DNA of 6,926 nt from Caryophanales bacterium UBA6331 (GTDB lineage Bacteria > Bacillota_I > Bacilli_A > RF39 > UBA660). Location of the stretch: the NCBI GenBank assembly GCA_002438065.1, contig DJSP01000112.1, forward strand, positions 1-6,926, in the 5' to 3' direction. The position numbers were made by a program, and so were the translations under genes. The notes beneath the pieces are model-generated. The model did not search any database and was not told the origin of the DNA. It saw nothing but the letters and a program-made list of their open reading frames with translations. Shown here one piece after another: positions 1 through 5,458 of the stretch (its first letter is position 1; each line of letters opens with the position of its first letter).

Positions 1-137
1 TCATTAAACGTAAAGTTATGTACTTTACTTGCTTCTAATAAAGAATCTACAACAATGTTAGCTAAATCATCACCTTCTTTAATAATAGGTGTCCTTATAC
101 CTCTTACACATGTTCCTACAATTCTTATAAATATCAC
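1..137 (-). CDS. CofE-like gamma-glutamyl ligase (F420-0:L-glutamate ligase family), N-terminal part only
   Basis: This is the first 45 codons of a minus-strand gene that runs off the left edge. The visible protein contains RIVGT, then VRGIRTPIIKEGDDL, then an IVVDSLLEAS stretch. That is the N-terminal pattern of the CofE-like family, which in F420-producing organisms adds glutamate to coenzyme F420-0 by GTP-dependent amide ligation. Bacillota rarely make F420, so the substrate here is unknown. The start is uncertain. GTG at 137 is the only standard start near the ribosome site, but the AAGGA lies just one base upstream of it. Family members usually begin right at the residue coded by ATA at 128, which is 10 bases from AAGGA. 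An in-frame TAA lies upstream and there is no in-frame ATG. Family assignment rests on recalled motif similarity, and the catalytic part is outside the window. Confidence 0.72.
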   Translation of the reverse strand, partial: MIFIRIVGTCVRGIRTPIIKEGDDLANIVVDSLLEASKVHNFTFN

Positions 138-159
138 GTCCTTACAATAAAATATTACT

Positions 160-188
160 ATATTATTATGATATGAAGCAAGATACAA
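160..188 (-). promoter_or_regulatory. Possible sigma-A promoter for the CofE-like gene
   Basis: On the minus strand, TTGTAT (188-183) and TAATAT (165-160) are separated by 17 bp and lie just upstream of the AAGGA ribosome site. Each box matches consensus at 4 of 6 positions. In DNA this AT-rich such matches arise easily, so this is tentative. Confidence 0.3.
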
Positions 189-221
189 TTTATAACTTTA
201 CATAAAAAAACGATTTATGGC

Positions 222-818
222 TTAATTATTTTCATTTTCTAATAAAATTTTAGATACTTCTTGCCATCCTGTTTTCCAGTCATACCCAGCTCTAATAATA
301 TTTTTTTCTTTTAATAATTTTTCATCAATATTTTTATTATGATAAGATGGAAAAAGAATTTTAAGTTTAACATCGTTATCAAAGTTAGATAGGCAGTCAT
401 CTATTTGAATATCAGCTTTTATCATATGTTTTGAACTAGTTAAAATAAAATTTCTGGGATCAAGAAATGATAAATTTTTTCTTAAGAAATCATATTTATT
501 TTTGAATTGGATTCCAGAGTTATCTAAATCAAATGGATTGATGCAAGCAGAACATATATAAATATTATATTTTTCACTTAATTTTTTAACTGTTTCAATT
601 GAATCTGGAAGCATAGATGTATAATCGTAAAGGTTTCTTTTACTTACATATACATTAAATTCTTTAAATCTTTCTTTAGGAATAACTTTTTCGTCAATAT
701 AATAACAATCAAAATCATCAATATTGTAATTGGTATTTAAAAAATCATTTACTGCTTCTAAATAACCAGAAAAGCATATAACTTCATCGACATCTAATAG
801 AAGGTCTTTTTTATTCAT
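222..818 (-). CDS. HAD-superfamily 5'(3')-deoxyribonucleotidase-like protein (NT5C type)
   Basis: A complete 198-residue protein with the HAD phosphatase signature. Motif I is DVDEV, with D9 as the expected nucleophile and D11 as the acid/base. Motif II is YICSACINP with S90. K130 or K134 would be the motif III lysine. Motif IV is ADIQIDD with D140/D141 for Mg2+ binding. The length and the closing GYDWKTGW segment fit the NT5C family of cytosolic nucleotidases, which remove the 5' or 3' phosphate from deoxynucleoside monophosphates. In motif I the usual DMDGV is DVDEV, so glycine is replaced by E12; substrate range could differ. There is no signal peptide or membrane segment. An AAGGAG site lies 10 bases before ATG at 818 and a good promoter stands upstream. 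It is probably transcribed alone. The fold is fairly sure; the exact substrate is inferred. Confidence 0.8.
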   Translation of the reverse strand: MNKKDLLLDVDEVICFSGYLEAVNDFLNTNYNIDDFDCYYIDEKVIPKERFKEFNVYVSKRNLYDYTSMLPDSIETVKKLSEKYNIYICSACINPFDLDNSGIQFKNKYDFLRKNLSFLDPRNFILTSSKHMIKADIQIDDCLSNFDNDVKLKILFPSYHNKNIDEKLLKEKNIIRAGYDWKTGWQEVSKILLENENN

Positions 819-842
819 TTAATTCATACTCCTTGTAATATT

Positions 843-871
843 ATTGTATAATAAATTTATGATTGTTCCAA
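843..871 (-). promoter_or_regulatory. Sigma-A promoter for the nucleotidase gene
   Basis: On the minus strand, TTGGAA (871-866) and TACAAT (848-843) are spaced 17 bp apart. The -10 box matches consensus at 5 of 6 positions. It lies about 25 bp before the ATG at 818, which gives a short leader carrying AAGGAG. Confidence 0.5.
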
Positions 872-1225
872 GTAAAATAATTTAAATAAAAAAAGTATTA
901 ATTCTAAAAGTAAATGATTATAAAAAATGGGTTATAATTTTAAGTTTGACAATTTTATCATAAAAATTCTTGTAAACCATTATAAATGCTAGGATTGAGA
1001 GGATTCTTTTTTTGAGTAATATCCATTATTTAATTTACTTAGAAAATTGTATAAATCCTTATAATTTTTTACTTTATAAGGAGTATTAAGTTTTTTATAT
1101 TTTTATTTATATAAAAATTATATATAAAATTAAACCCGAATGCTATGACAATTTCAAAAACTATTTAACCTAGAATTTAAAAGCTTAGAGTGCTAATTTT
1201 TTTTTGAACTGTCAAATTTTGGTAT
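872..1225. other. Gene-free AT-rich stretch, possible mobile-element relic
   Basis: No credible gene is seen in this stretch. It is bounded by an inverted pair, TTTGACA at 945-951 and TGTCAAA at 1210-1216, about 272 bp apart overall. On the minus strand, short protein-like frames follow one another, broken by stops and frame changes. One ends in a stop near 986 after about 36 codons; another starts at an ATG near 1023 and runs about 22 codons to a TGA near 957. This looks like decayed coding DNA, such as a transposase tail or a MITE-like element, but no family can be named. An 11-base direct repeat, ATGGGTTATAA, occurs at 927-937 and at 1234-1244. Confidence 0.3.
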
Positions 1226-1253
1226 AAAAAAAGATGGGTTATAAACCATCTTT
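1226..1253 (-). terminator. Intrinsic terminator of tRNA-Ala
   Basis: Read on the minus strand, AAAGATGG pairs with CCATCTTT across an 8-base loop (stem arms 1246-1253 and 1230-1237) and continues into a T7 run. It starts 13 bp after the tRNA 3' end, as expected for a single-tRNA transcript. On the plus strand the T run after the stem is interrupted, so termination in that direction should be weaker. Confidence 0.8.
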
Positions 1254-1265
1254 AGATTTTTTTAT

Positions 1266-1342
1266 TGGTGGAGAATAAGGGACTCGAACCCTTGACCCTC
1301 TGCGTGCAAGGCAGATGCTCTAGCCAACTGAGCTAATTCCCC
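1266..1342 (-). tRNA. tRNA-Ala (UGC anticodon), CCA encoded
   Basis: A complete 77-nt cloverleaf. The acceptor arm GGGGAAT pairs with ATTCTCC and contains the G3:U70 pair that is the alanine identity element. The D arm is TAGCTCAGTTGGCTAGAGC. The anticodon stem-loop is CTGCC-TTGCACG-CAG with anticodon TGC. The T arm carries GGTTCGAGTCC. Discriminator A73 is followed by a genomically encoded CCA (1268-1266). A terminator follows directly. It stands alone in this window and is not in an rRNA operon here. Confidence 0.97.
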
Positions 1343-1354
1343 AAGAACAAGAAT

Positions 1355-1383
1355 ATATTATCATAATCATTTTGGAAATTCAA
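1355..1383 (-). promoter_or_regulatory. Likely promoter of tRNA-Ala
   Basis: On the minus strand, TTGAAT (1383-1378) and TAATAT (1360-1355) are 17 bp apart. The -10 box ends 12 bp before the tRNA 5' end. The position is right for a stable-RNA promoter, but each box is only a 4/6 match. Confidence 0.4.
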
Positions 1384-1407
1384 TAGAAAAATATAATAAA
1401 AATAATG

Positions 1408-1430
1408 TTTTTTGAAAATAATTTTTTGAA
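1408..1430 (+). repeat. Two direct copies of TTTTTTGAA, 14-bp period
   Basis: TTTTTTGAA occurs at 1408-1416 and again at 1422-1430. It lies upstream of the surface-protein promoter and may be chance in AT-rich DNA. Confidence 0.35.
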
Positions 1431-1440
1431 CAAACTTTAA

Positions 1441-1467
1441 AATATGTCAAATATGTCAAATATGTAA
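1441..1467 (+). repeat. Three tandem 9-bp repeats upstream of the surface-protein promoter
   Basis: AATATGTCA occurs twice without a gap (1441-1449, 1450-1458), followed by AATATGTAA (1459-1467), which differs at one base. The array ends 23 bp before the -35 box of the glycine-rich surface protein gene. It could be an array of binding sites for a regulator or a slippage-prone short tandem repeat. No replication gene or rep protein is in the window, so an origin is not supported. Confidence 0.7.
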
Positions 1468-1479
1468 AATAAACGTAAA

Positions 1480-1494
1480 TCAATTGTAAATTGA
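1480..1494. promoter_or_regulatory. Palindrome overlapping the -35 box, operator candidate
   Basis: TCAATT-GTA-AATTGA is a perfect 6-bp inverted repeat with a 3-bp spacer. Its right arm covers the first four bases of the TTGACA box at 1491-1496, so a protein bound here would block RNA polymerase. The arms are short and AT-rich, so chance cannot be excluded. Confidence 0.4.
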
Positions 1495-1518
1495 CACGGG
1501 GGGGTATTGGTATATAAT
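1491..1518 (+). promoter_or_regulatory. Consensus promoter with a G7 run in its spacer
   Basis: TTGACA (1491-1496) and TATAAT (1513-1518) both match the sigma-A consensus exactly and are separated by 16 bp. The spacer contains seven consecutive Gs (1498-1504), an exceptional tract in a genome with so few Gs. Gain of one G would give the optimal 17-bp spacer and loss of one would give 15 bp, so replication slippage here should tune transcription. The promoter serves the surface protein whose ATG is at 1546 with AGGAGG at 1531-1536. Confidence 0.85.
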
Positions 1519-1545
1519 TTTATTAATTATAGGAGGAAAATAAAA

Positions 1546-2649
1546 ATGAAGAAAAAAATAATAAAATTGTGTAAAATGATAAATAGTGATAAAAAAACAA
1601 GAATACTTGTGGTAATTTTTGTAATGCTTTCGTTTATTTTTACGTTAGGCTATTCTTTATCATTTTTTACGACAAGCAAAGAAACACGTGTTGCTAATAT
1701 AAATGTTAATGGACTTGTGTTTAATTTAACAACTAATGCTGGTGAATCAGATGATAGAATTTTAAAGTTGGCGGCAGGTATGACGGAATCATTTGAAGTT
1801 AACATTACAAATTTAAATAACATAAATGTTAAATATGAATTATTATATGATGTTTGTAAGGATGTTAATTGTAAGGAAAAATTGGATAGTTTGCCTACTA
1901 ATGTACAGGTTGCTTTAAATATGCTAAAAACTAGAACGGCAAATGGTTTAATATCTCCAGGAAGTAATAATGCTAAAAAAATTAGTTTAATAACAATAAA
2001 TAATACAGAAAATGATTATTATATTAAATTAGATATGAATGCAGGTTATGAATGGAATGAATTAGACCTTGCTAATAATTTTAATAATCAATTAATTGAG
2101 CCTTCTATAGGTGTTAATGTAATTGCTTATGTAGATGGTGTTAAAACTAATGCATATCCACCATCATGTAATTATGTAGCAAAAGTAAAAGCATATGATG
2201 GAACTACTGAAGTTGTTTCAGATAATACTTTAATGTCTTGTGATAGATATACAAATAAGTGGAAATTTATTGTTGAAGGTTTTGTTGATAGAGTAGTTGT
2301 GGAATTTTTTACTCAACCAGGAGCACCACCTTTTACTTATACAGGAGATTATGAAATCGTTGATGGAGATACGATTGATTGGAAAATTAGATTTTTAAGT
2401 AGTGGAACTTTAACATTTATCGGACAGGTACCGTTATTAGATATATTTCTTGTTGGCGGTGGTGGTGGTGGCCATTCGCATTATACTAACAATTATGATT
2501 GTGGAGGAGGAGGTGGTGGTGGTTATACCACTACAGTACTAAAGAAAAATGCTTTGCCAGATACTGAATACTCTATTATAGTTGGCGAAGGTGGAAAATT
2601 TTCAACAACAAATGGAGTTAAAAAAATGGTGGCGATACTAGTGCTTTAG
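1546..2649 (+). CDS. Membrane-anchored glycine-rich surface protein, zero-frame (truncated) product
   Basis: A 367-residue product. ATG at 1546 is chosen because AGGAGG (1531-1536) lies 9 bases before it; an in-frame TTG at 1507 lies inside the -10 region and cannot be used. A lysine-rich cytoplasmic end is followed by one hydrophobic segment (about residues 20-41), which is either an N-terminal anchor or a signal. Residues 45-200 form a polar extracellular region with a beta-like character and cysteines at 104 and 109. After cysteines 207 and 232 comes a glycine-rich domain from about residue 285, opening with a conserved-looking SSGTLTFIG segment and then runs of six and seven glycines. This resembles the glycine-rich domain of many bacterial surface and phage tail-like proteins. 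The frame breaks after K360 at a run of seven As and ends seven residues later. There are no gene partners. Function is unknown beyond a likely surface location. Confidence 0.8.
   Translation: MKKKIIKLCKMINSDKKTRILVVIFVMLSFIFTLGYSLSFFTTSKETRVANINVNGLVFNLTTNAGESDDRILKLAAGMTESFEVNITNLNNINVKYELLYDVCKDVNCKEKLDSLPTNVQVALNMLKTRTANGLISPGSNNAKKISLITINNTENDYYIKLDMNAGYEWNELDLANNFNNQLIEPSIGVNVIAYVDGVKTNAYPPSCNYVAKVKAYDGTTEVVSDNTLMSCDRYTNKWKFIVEGFVDRVVVEFFTQPGAPPFTYTGDYEIVDGDTIDWKIRFLSSGTLTFIGQVPLLDIFLVGGGGGGHSHYTNNYDCGGGGGGGYTTTVLKKNALPDTEYSIIVGEGGKFSTTNGVKKMVAILVL
2620..2626 (+). other. A7 tract where the reading frame breaks
   Basis: Seven As follow GTT in the zero frame (GTT AAA AAA ATG). A -1 shift at the second AAA, or transcription through the tract with one extra A, gives AAT GGT GGC GAT and continues without a stop to 2999. 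A single-base deletion from an original A8 would explain the present state. Confidence 0.85.
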
Positions 2650-2999
2650 GCGAAACAGCTGCTGGCGGAAATGGTGCAAGTAATTATAGAGGTGCAACTG
2701 GAGGCTCAGGTGGTGGTGGTGGAACTACTAATCATGGTGCTTATAAAGGTGGGTCTGATGGAAGTGATGGTTTTGGTATGAGTAATTATATTGGAAAAGG
2801 TCAAGGCACAACTACTAGAGAATTTAGTGAAGCTGATGGAACTTTGTATGCTGCTGGTGGCGGAGGCTGTGGTGGCTCAATTGGTGAAGGTGGTACAGGC
2901 GAAGCAAATACTGGTGATGGCGGAAATGGTTCAAGCAATAATGGAGTTGGAACTTCAGGTGCCTCGGGAATAGTTATAATAAGAGCCCACCAAGAATAA
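2625..2999 (+). pseudogene. Out-of-frame C-terminal part of the glycine-rich surface protein
   Basis: In the -1 frame relative to the upstream gene, 124 codons stay open up to TAA at 2997-2999. The residues are a direct continuation of the glycine-rich domain: repeated GGGG blocks, TTREFSEADGTLYAAGGGG, then an ending in SGIVIIRAHQE, the typical closing strand of such domains. Joined at the A7 tract the full protein has 484 residues. ATG at 2778 has no convincing ribosome site and would start mid-domain, so separate translation is unlikely. The stretch has not gathered stops, so the break is either recent, reversible by slippage, bridged by frameshifting, or a sequencing error. It is labelled pseudogene only because it has no start of its own. 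Confidence 0.8.
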
Positions 3000-3001
3000 A
3001 T

Positions 3002-3034
3002 AAAAGATACTTGGACAAATCAAGTATCTTTTTT
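3002..3034. terminator. Bidirectional intrinsic terminator between convergent genes
   Basis: AAAAGATACTTG (3002-3013) pairs perfectly with CAAGTATCTTTT (3021-3032) across a 7-base loop, followed by Ts to 3034. It lies directly after the surface-protein stop and 6 bp from the stop of the convergent coat gene. On the minus strand the stem is also followed by a T-rich stretch, so it can serve both. Confidence 0.9.
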
Positions 3035-3039
3035 AAGTG

Positions 3040-3297
3040 CTATTCTTCTTTTAAAGTATTTTTTAATTTAGTATGACTTTCTTTAATTTTAGTTTGAGTT
3101 GTTTCTTCTAGAGTGTACCAATTATTATTAAAGCCAATGGTAAATAAGTTTTTAGCAGAAGATGAAATATCTTCAAACATTTCATGATATAAATCATATA
3201 TTTCATCACATGATGCTTCATTTAAGGCTGTTGCAGTGTTTATTTTCATGTTTTTTTCAGTATTTAACATATCATATAGAATAAATTTATCATTCAT
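3040..3297 (-). CDS. CotF-like spore-coat family protein (second gene of a pair)
   Basis: An 85-residue soluble protein, predicted to be mostly helical. The stretch LNTEKNMKINTATALNEASC, then a later NNWYTLEE segment, matches the pattern of Coat_F proteins: a helical unit with a conserved LNTEK, an NEAS(C) motif and a W-Y near the second helix. CotF of Bacillus is a spore-coat component, but relatives occur widely in clostridia and in organisms not known to sporulate, so the role here is not proven. ATG at 3297 overlaps the end of the upstream gene by 8 bp. Its GGAGG ribosome site lies in the last codons of that gene, so the two are probably translationally coupled. The family is recognised by motif only. 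Confidence 0.7.
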   Translation of the reverse strand: MNDKFILYDMLNTEKNMKINTATALNEASCDEIYDLYHEMFEDISSSAKNLFTIGFNNNWYTLEETTQTKIKESHTKLKNTLKEE

Positions 3298-3502
3298 TAA
3301 TAAAACCTCCTATATATTTAACTAACTTATCACAGTTTTTATAATGCATTTTACTTATTTTTTTAAGTTCAGCTTGTAAATCTTTGTTAGTTACTTTTTT
3401 TAAATATTCTTCACATTTTTGATATGCTGTTATATTCCAGTTAAACATATCTTCAATATAAGAAGTATCTTTAGTAGATAACATACATAGTACTTTTTTC
3501 AT
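3290..3502 (-). CDS. Small CotF-like coat protein (first gene of the pair)
   Basis: A 70-residue protein. The core SYIEDMFNWN, then a helix ending in EEYLKKVTNKDL, then MHYKNCDKLVKYI, resembles the short CotF-like proteins of clostridia that have a DMFNWN start and an H-x3-C near the end. ATG at 3502 is preceded by GGAGG at 7 bases. It ends in TGA overlapping the next ATG, which confirms that TGA is a stop here. The pair was probably made by splitting or duplicating a Coat_F unit. It runs divergently from the D-aspartate operon, separated by only 77 bp. There is no signal peptide. Function is inferred from family resemblance. Confidence 0.65.
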   Translation of the reverse strand: MKKVLCMLSTKDTSYIEDMFNWNITAYQKCEEYLKKVTNKDLQAELKKISKMHYKNCDKLVKYIGGFINE

Positions 3503-3529
3503 TATTTTTCCTCCATTTATAATTATGGC

Positions 3530-3558
3530 TTTATTCTTTTCTAATATACGTGTATAAT
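3530..3558 (+). promoter_or_regulatory. Promoter of the D-aspartate/CapA operon
   Basis: A perfect TATAAT (3553-3558) lies 21 bp before ATG 3580. The -35 position at 17 bp spacing holds TTTATT (3530-3535), a weak match. An imperfect inverted repeat TATAC-GT-GTATA (3545-3556) overlaps the -10 box and could be a regulator site. Confidence 0.5.
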
Positions 3559-3579
3559 AAATTTAGAGGTAGTGATAGG

Positions 3580-4767
3580 ATGAATAATGATTTTATACCC
3601 GTAATATTAGGAATAGATGTAGGTGCTTATAGTGTTGCTAGAACTATTTATGAACATTATAAAATTAAGTCAATTGTTATTGGAAAATATACTTATTGGA
3701 TGACTAAATATTCTAAAATTACAGATGTACTTACTATTGATAATATGACAGAAGAAAAGTTAATTAATTTTTTAATTGAACTTAAGAGTAAATATGAGGA
3801 TAAAAAGTTATTACTTTTTGGTTGTAGTGAAGATTATGTTGAAATTATTATTAGAAATAAAGATAAATTAAGTAAATATTATGTTGTACCTACTGTTGAT
3901 TATGATACTTTAGTTAAAGTTTCTTCTAAAGAAGGTTTTTATGAAATATGTGAAAAAGTAGGTATTAATTATCCTAAAACTATTGTGGTTGATAAGAATA
4001 ATTATGAGAAAACTGACATAAGTTTTAAATGTCCTTTTATAGCTAAGGTAAGTAATAAGGCTATGTATCAAAGACTTAGTTTTGAAGGAAAAGAGAAGGT
4101 ATTTTTATTTAAATCTTTAGATGAATATAAAGAAATGATGAAGAGATTATTTGCATCCGGTTATGATGATACAGTAGTTGTTCAAGAGTATATTAAAGGA
4201 ACAGATGCTAATATGAGAGTTTTAACTTGCTTTGCTGATCAAAATAGTAATGTTATATTTTCCTCAGTTGGTAGAGTATTATTAGAAGAAAAAGGCCCAG
4301 ATGTAACAGGAAATTATTCGGCTATATATAATACGGAAGATGAAAAAATTGTAGAAGCTGCTAAAAAGTTTATTAAAGAAACTAAATATGTTGGTTATGC
4401 TAATTTTGATATTAAGTATGATGATGATACTAAGGAATTTTATTTCTTTGAAGTTAATGTAAGACTTGGTAGAAGCAACTTTTATATGGGAGCAGGTAAT
4501 ACGAATTATTTAGCACCTCTTGTAGATACTTTTATTTATGATATATATGATAAAATATATAAACAAGAGGGATGTGAACTTTATAGTATTGTCCCTTTTA
4601 GTGTTATTAAAAGATATTGTAATGATAAAGAATTAGTTAAGGTTGCTAGAAAATTAAAGAAAAATAATCCACTTGATTATAAGAAAGACTTTAGTTTAAA
4701 GAGAAAATATTATATAATTGGTGCACTAATTAATCACATTAGAAAGTTCAGGAAATATTATGAATAA
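3580..4767 (+). CDS. ATP-grasp ligase, D-aspartate ligase-like
   Basis: A 395-residue cytoplasmic enzyme. ATG 3580 is preferred: AGAGGT lies 9 bases before it, while an in-frame GTG at 3550 sits in the promoter. The N-terminal part begins with GIDVGAYSVAR (11-21), the usual pre-ATP-grasp nucleotide-like fold of this family. ATP-grasp motifs follow: PFIAKVSNK (152-160) with K156 for ATP binding, VVQEYIKGTDANMR (200-213), NFDIKYDD with D277, and FEVNVRLGRSN (290-300) with E291 and N293 as metal ligands. The family includes the Enterococcus D-aspartate ligase, which attaches the beta-carboxyl of D-Asp to the lysine side chain of the peptidoglycan precursor. The next gene encodes an aspartate/glutamate racemase, as in those systems, which strongly supports a D-Asp role. 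The true acceptor is not visible from sequence. It overlaps the racemase gene by 8 bp. Confidence 0.8.
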   Translation: MNNDFIPVILGIDVGAYSVARTIYEHYKIKSIVIGKYTYWMTKYSKITDVLTIDNMTEEKLINFLIELKSKYEDKKLLLFGCSEDYVEIIIRNKDKLSKYYVVPTVDYDTLVKVSSKEGFYEICEKVGINYPKTIVVDKNNYEKTDISFKCPFIAKVSNKAMYQRLSFEGKEKVFLFKSLDEYKEMMKRLFASGYDDTVVVQEYIKGTDANMRVLTCFADQNSNVIFSSVGRVLLEEKGPDVTGNYSAIYNTEDEKIVEAAKKFIKETKYVGYANFDIKYDDDTKEFYFFEVNVRLGRSNFYMGAGNTNYLAPLVDTFIYDIYDKIYKQEGCELYSIVPFSVIKRYCNDKELVKVARKLKKNNPLDYKKDFSLKRKYYIIGALINHIRKFRKYYE

Positions 4768-5455
4768 TTTAATTGGCGTTATTGGAGGATTAGGACCTAA
4801 AGCAACAACATATTTTATGGATTTGGTTATTAATAATACGATAAGTGAATGTGATCAAGATAATGTGGATTTATTAGTTTGTCAATTTTCAAGTATTCCG
4901 GATAGAACTAGTTTTATTCTTGGTAATTCGGATAATAGTCCAGTTCCGGAAATGATTAGGTGTGCTAGATTATTAGAAAGAGAAGGTTGTAAGTACATAG
5001 TTATTCCTTGCAATACGGCTAGTTATTTCTTTGATGAGGTACAGAGTAGGGTAAATTCTAAAATTATTAATATAATTGAAGAAACTAGTAAATTTGTACT
5101 TAATGATAATCCCAAGAAGGTTGGTTTAATGGCTACAGATGGAACTATTAAATCTGGAGCTTATCATAAATTTATTGGTAATGATTTATTATTTGTTCCT
5201 GATGATGTGTATCAAGCAAAAGTAATGAATATTATTTATGATAAGGTTAAAAAAAATAAAGAAGTTTCATTAGTTGAATTTGAAGAAATATTAGATTATT
5301 TTAGAGAAAATGGTTGTGAAAAAATAATATTAGGTTGTACAGAGTTGTCGGTTATTTATAGTTATTTAAAAGTAAATTATAGTGATGTTGTGGATAGTTT
5401 GACTGTTTTGGCAAGGAAAGCAGTAGAGTTATCAGGAAAGAGTTTAAAGGAGTAA
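4760..5455 (+). CDS. Aspartate/glutamate racemase (Asp/Glu racemase family)
   Basis: A complete 231-residue cytosolic, PLP-independent racemase. The start IGVIGGLGPKATTYFMD is the family's N-terminal signature. The two catalytic cysteines are both present: C84 in PCNTAS and C193 in GCTELS, with the following Thr in each case. One thiolate takes the alpha proton and the other returns it from the opposite face. A QFSSIPDRT segment (42-50) and length near 230 favour aspartate racemase over glutamate racemase, which is usually longer. The ATG overlaps the stop of the ligase gene by 8 bp with AGGA 6 bases upstream, so the two are likely coupled. It would supply D-Asp for the ligase. Glutamate or a broad substrate cannot be excluded. 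Confidence 0.88.
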   Translation: MNNLIGVIGGLGPKATTYFMDLVINNTISECDQDNVDLLVCQFSSIPDRTSFILGNSDNSPVPEMIRCARLLEREGCKYIVIPCNTASYFFDEVQSRVNSKIINIIEETSKFVLNDNPKKVGLMATDGTIKSGAYHKFIGNDLLFVPDDVYQAKVMNIIYDKVKKNKEVSLVEFEEILDYFRENGCEKIILGCTELSVIYSYLKVNYSDVVDSLTVLARKAVELSGKSLKE

Positions 5456-5458
5456 GAG

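Noticed and set aside
201..220. Hairpin CATAAA/TTTATG after the nucleotidase gene as a terminator
   Set aside because: Only a 6-bp AT stem with no GC pairs worth noting and no clean T run after it on the minus strand.
1188..1196. GAGTGCTAA, one half of a CIRCE (HrcA) operator
   Set aside because: The matching TTAGCACTC half at 9-bp spacing is absent and no heat-shock gene is adjacent.
1441..1467. Iterons of a replication origin or a CRISPR array
   Set aside because: Units are 9 bp with no spacers, and there is no rep, dnaA or cas gene; the position before a promoter fits regulation better.
1507..1545. Upstream TTG start for the surface protein
   Set aside because: It lies within the promoter spacer ahead of the expected transcript start, and the ATG at 1546 has an ideal AGGAGG.
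2791..2973. 60-codon open frame on the plus strand inside the glycine-rich region
   Set aside because: It is a shadow of the GGN-rich repeats; it has no ribosome site and its residues do not form a recognisable protein.
3521..3549. Sigma-E-like promoter (GTATATT, 15 bp, CATAATT) on the minus strand before the coat pair
   Set aside because: Only partial matches, and the transcript would start at the GGAGG itself, leaving almost no leader.
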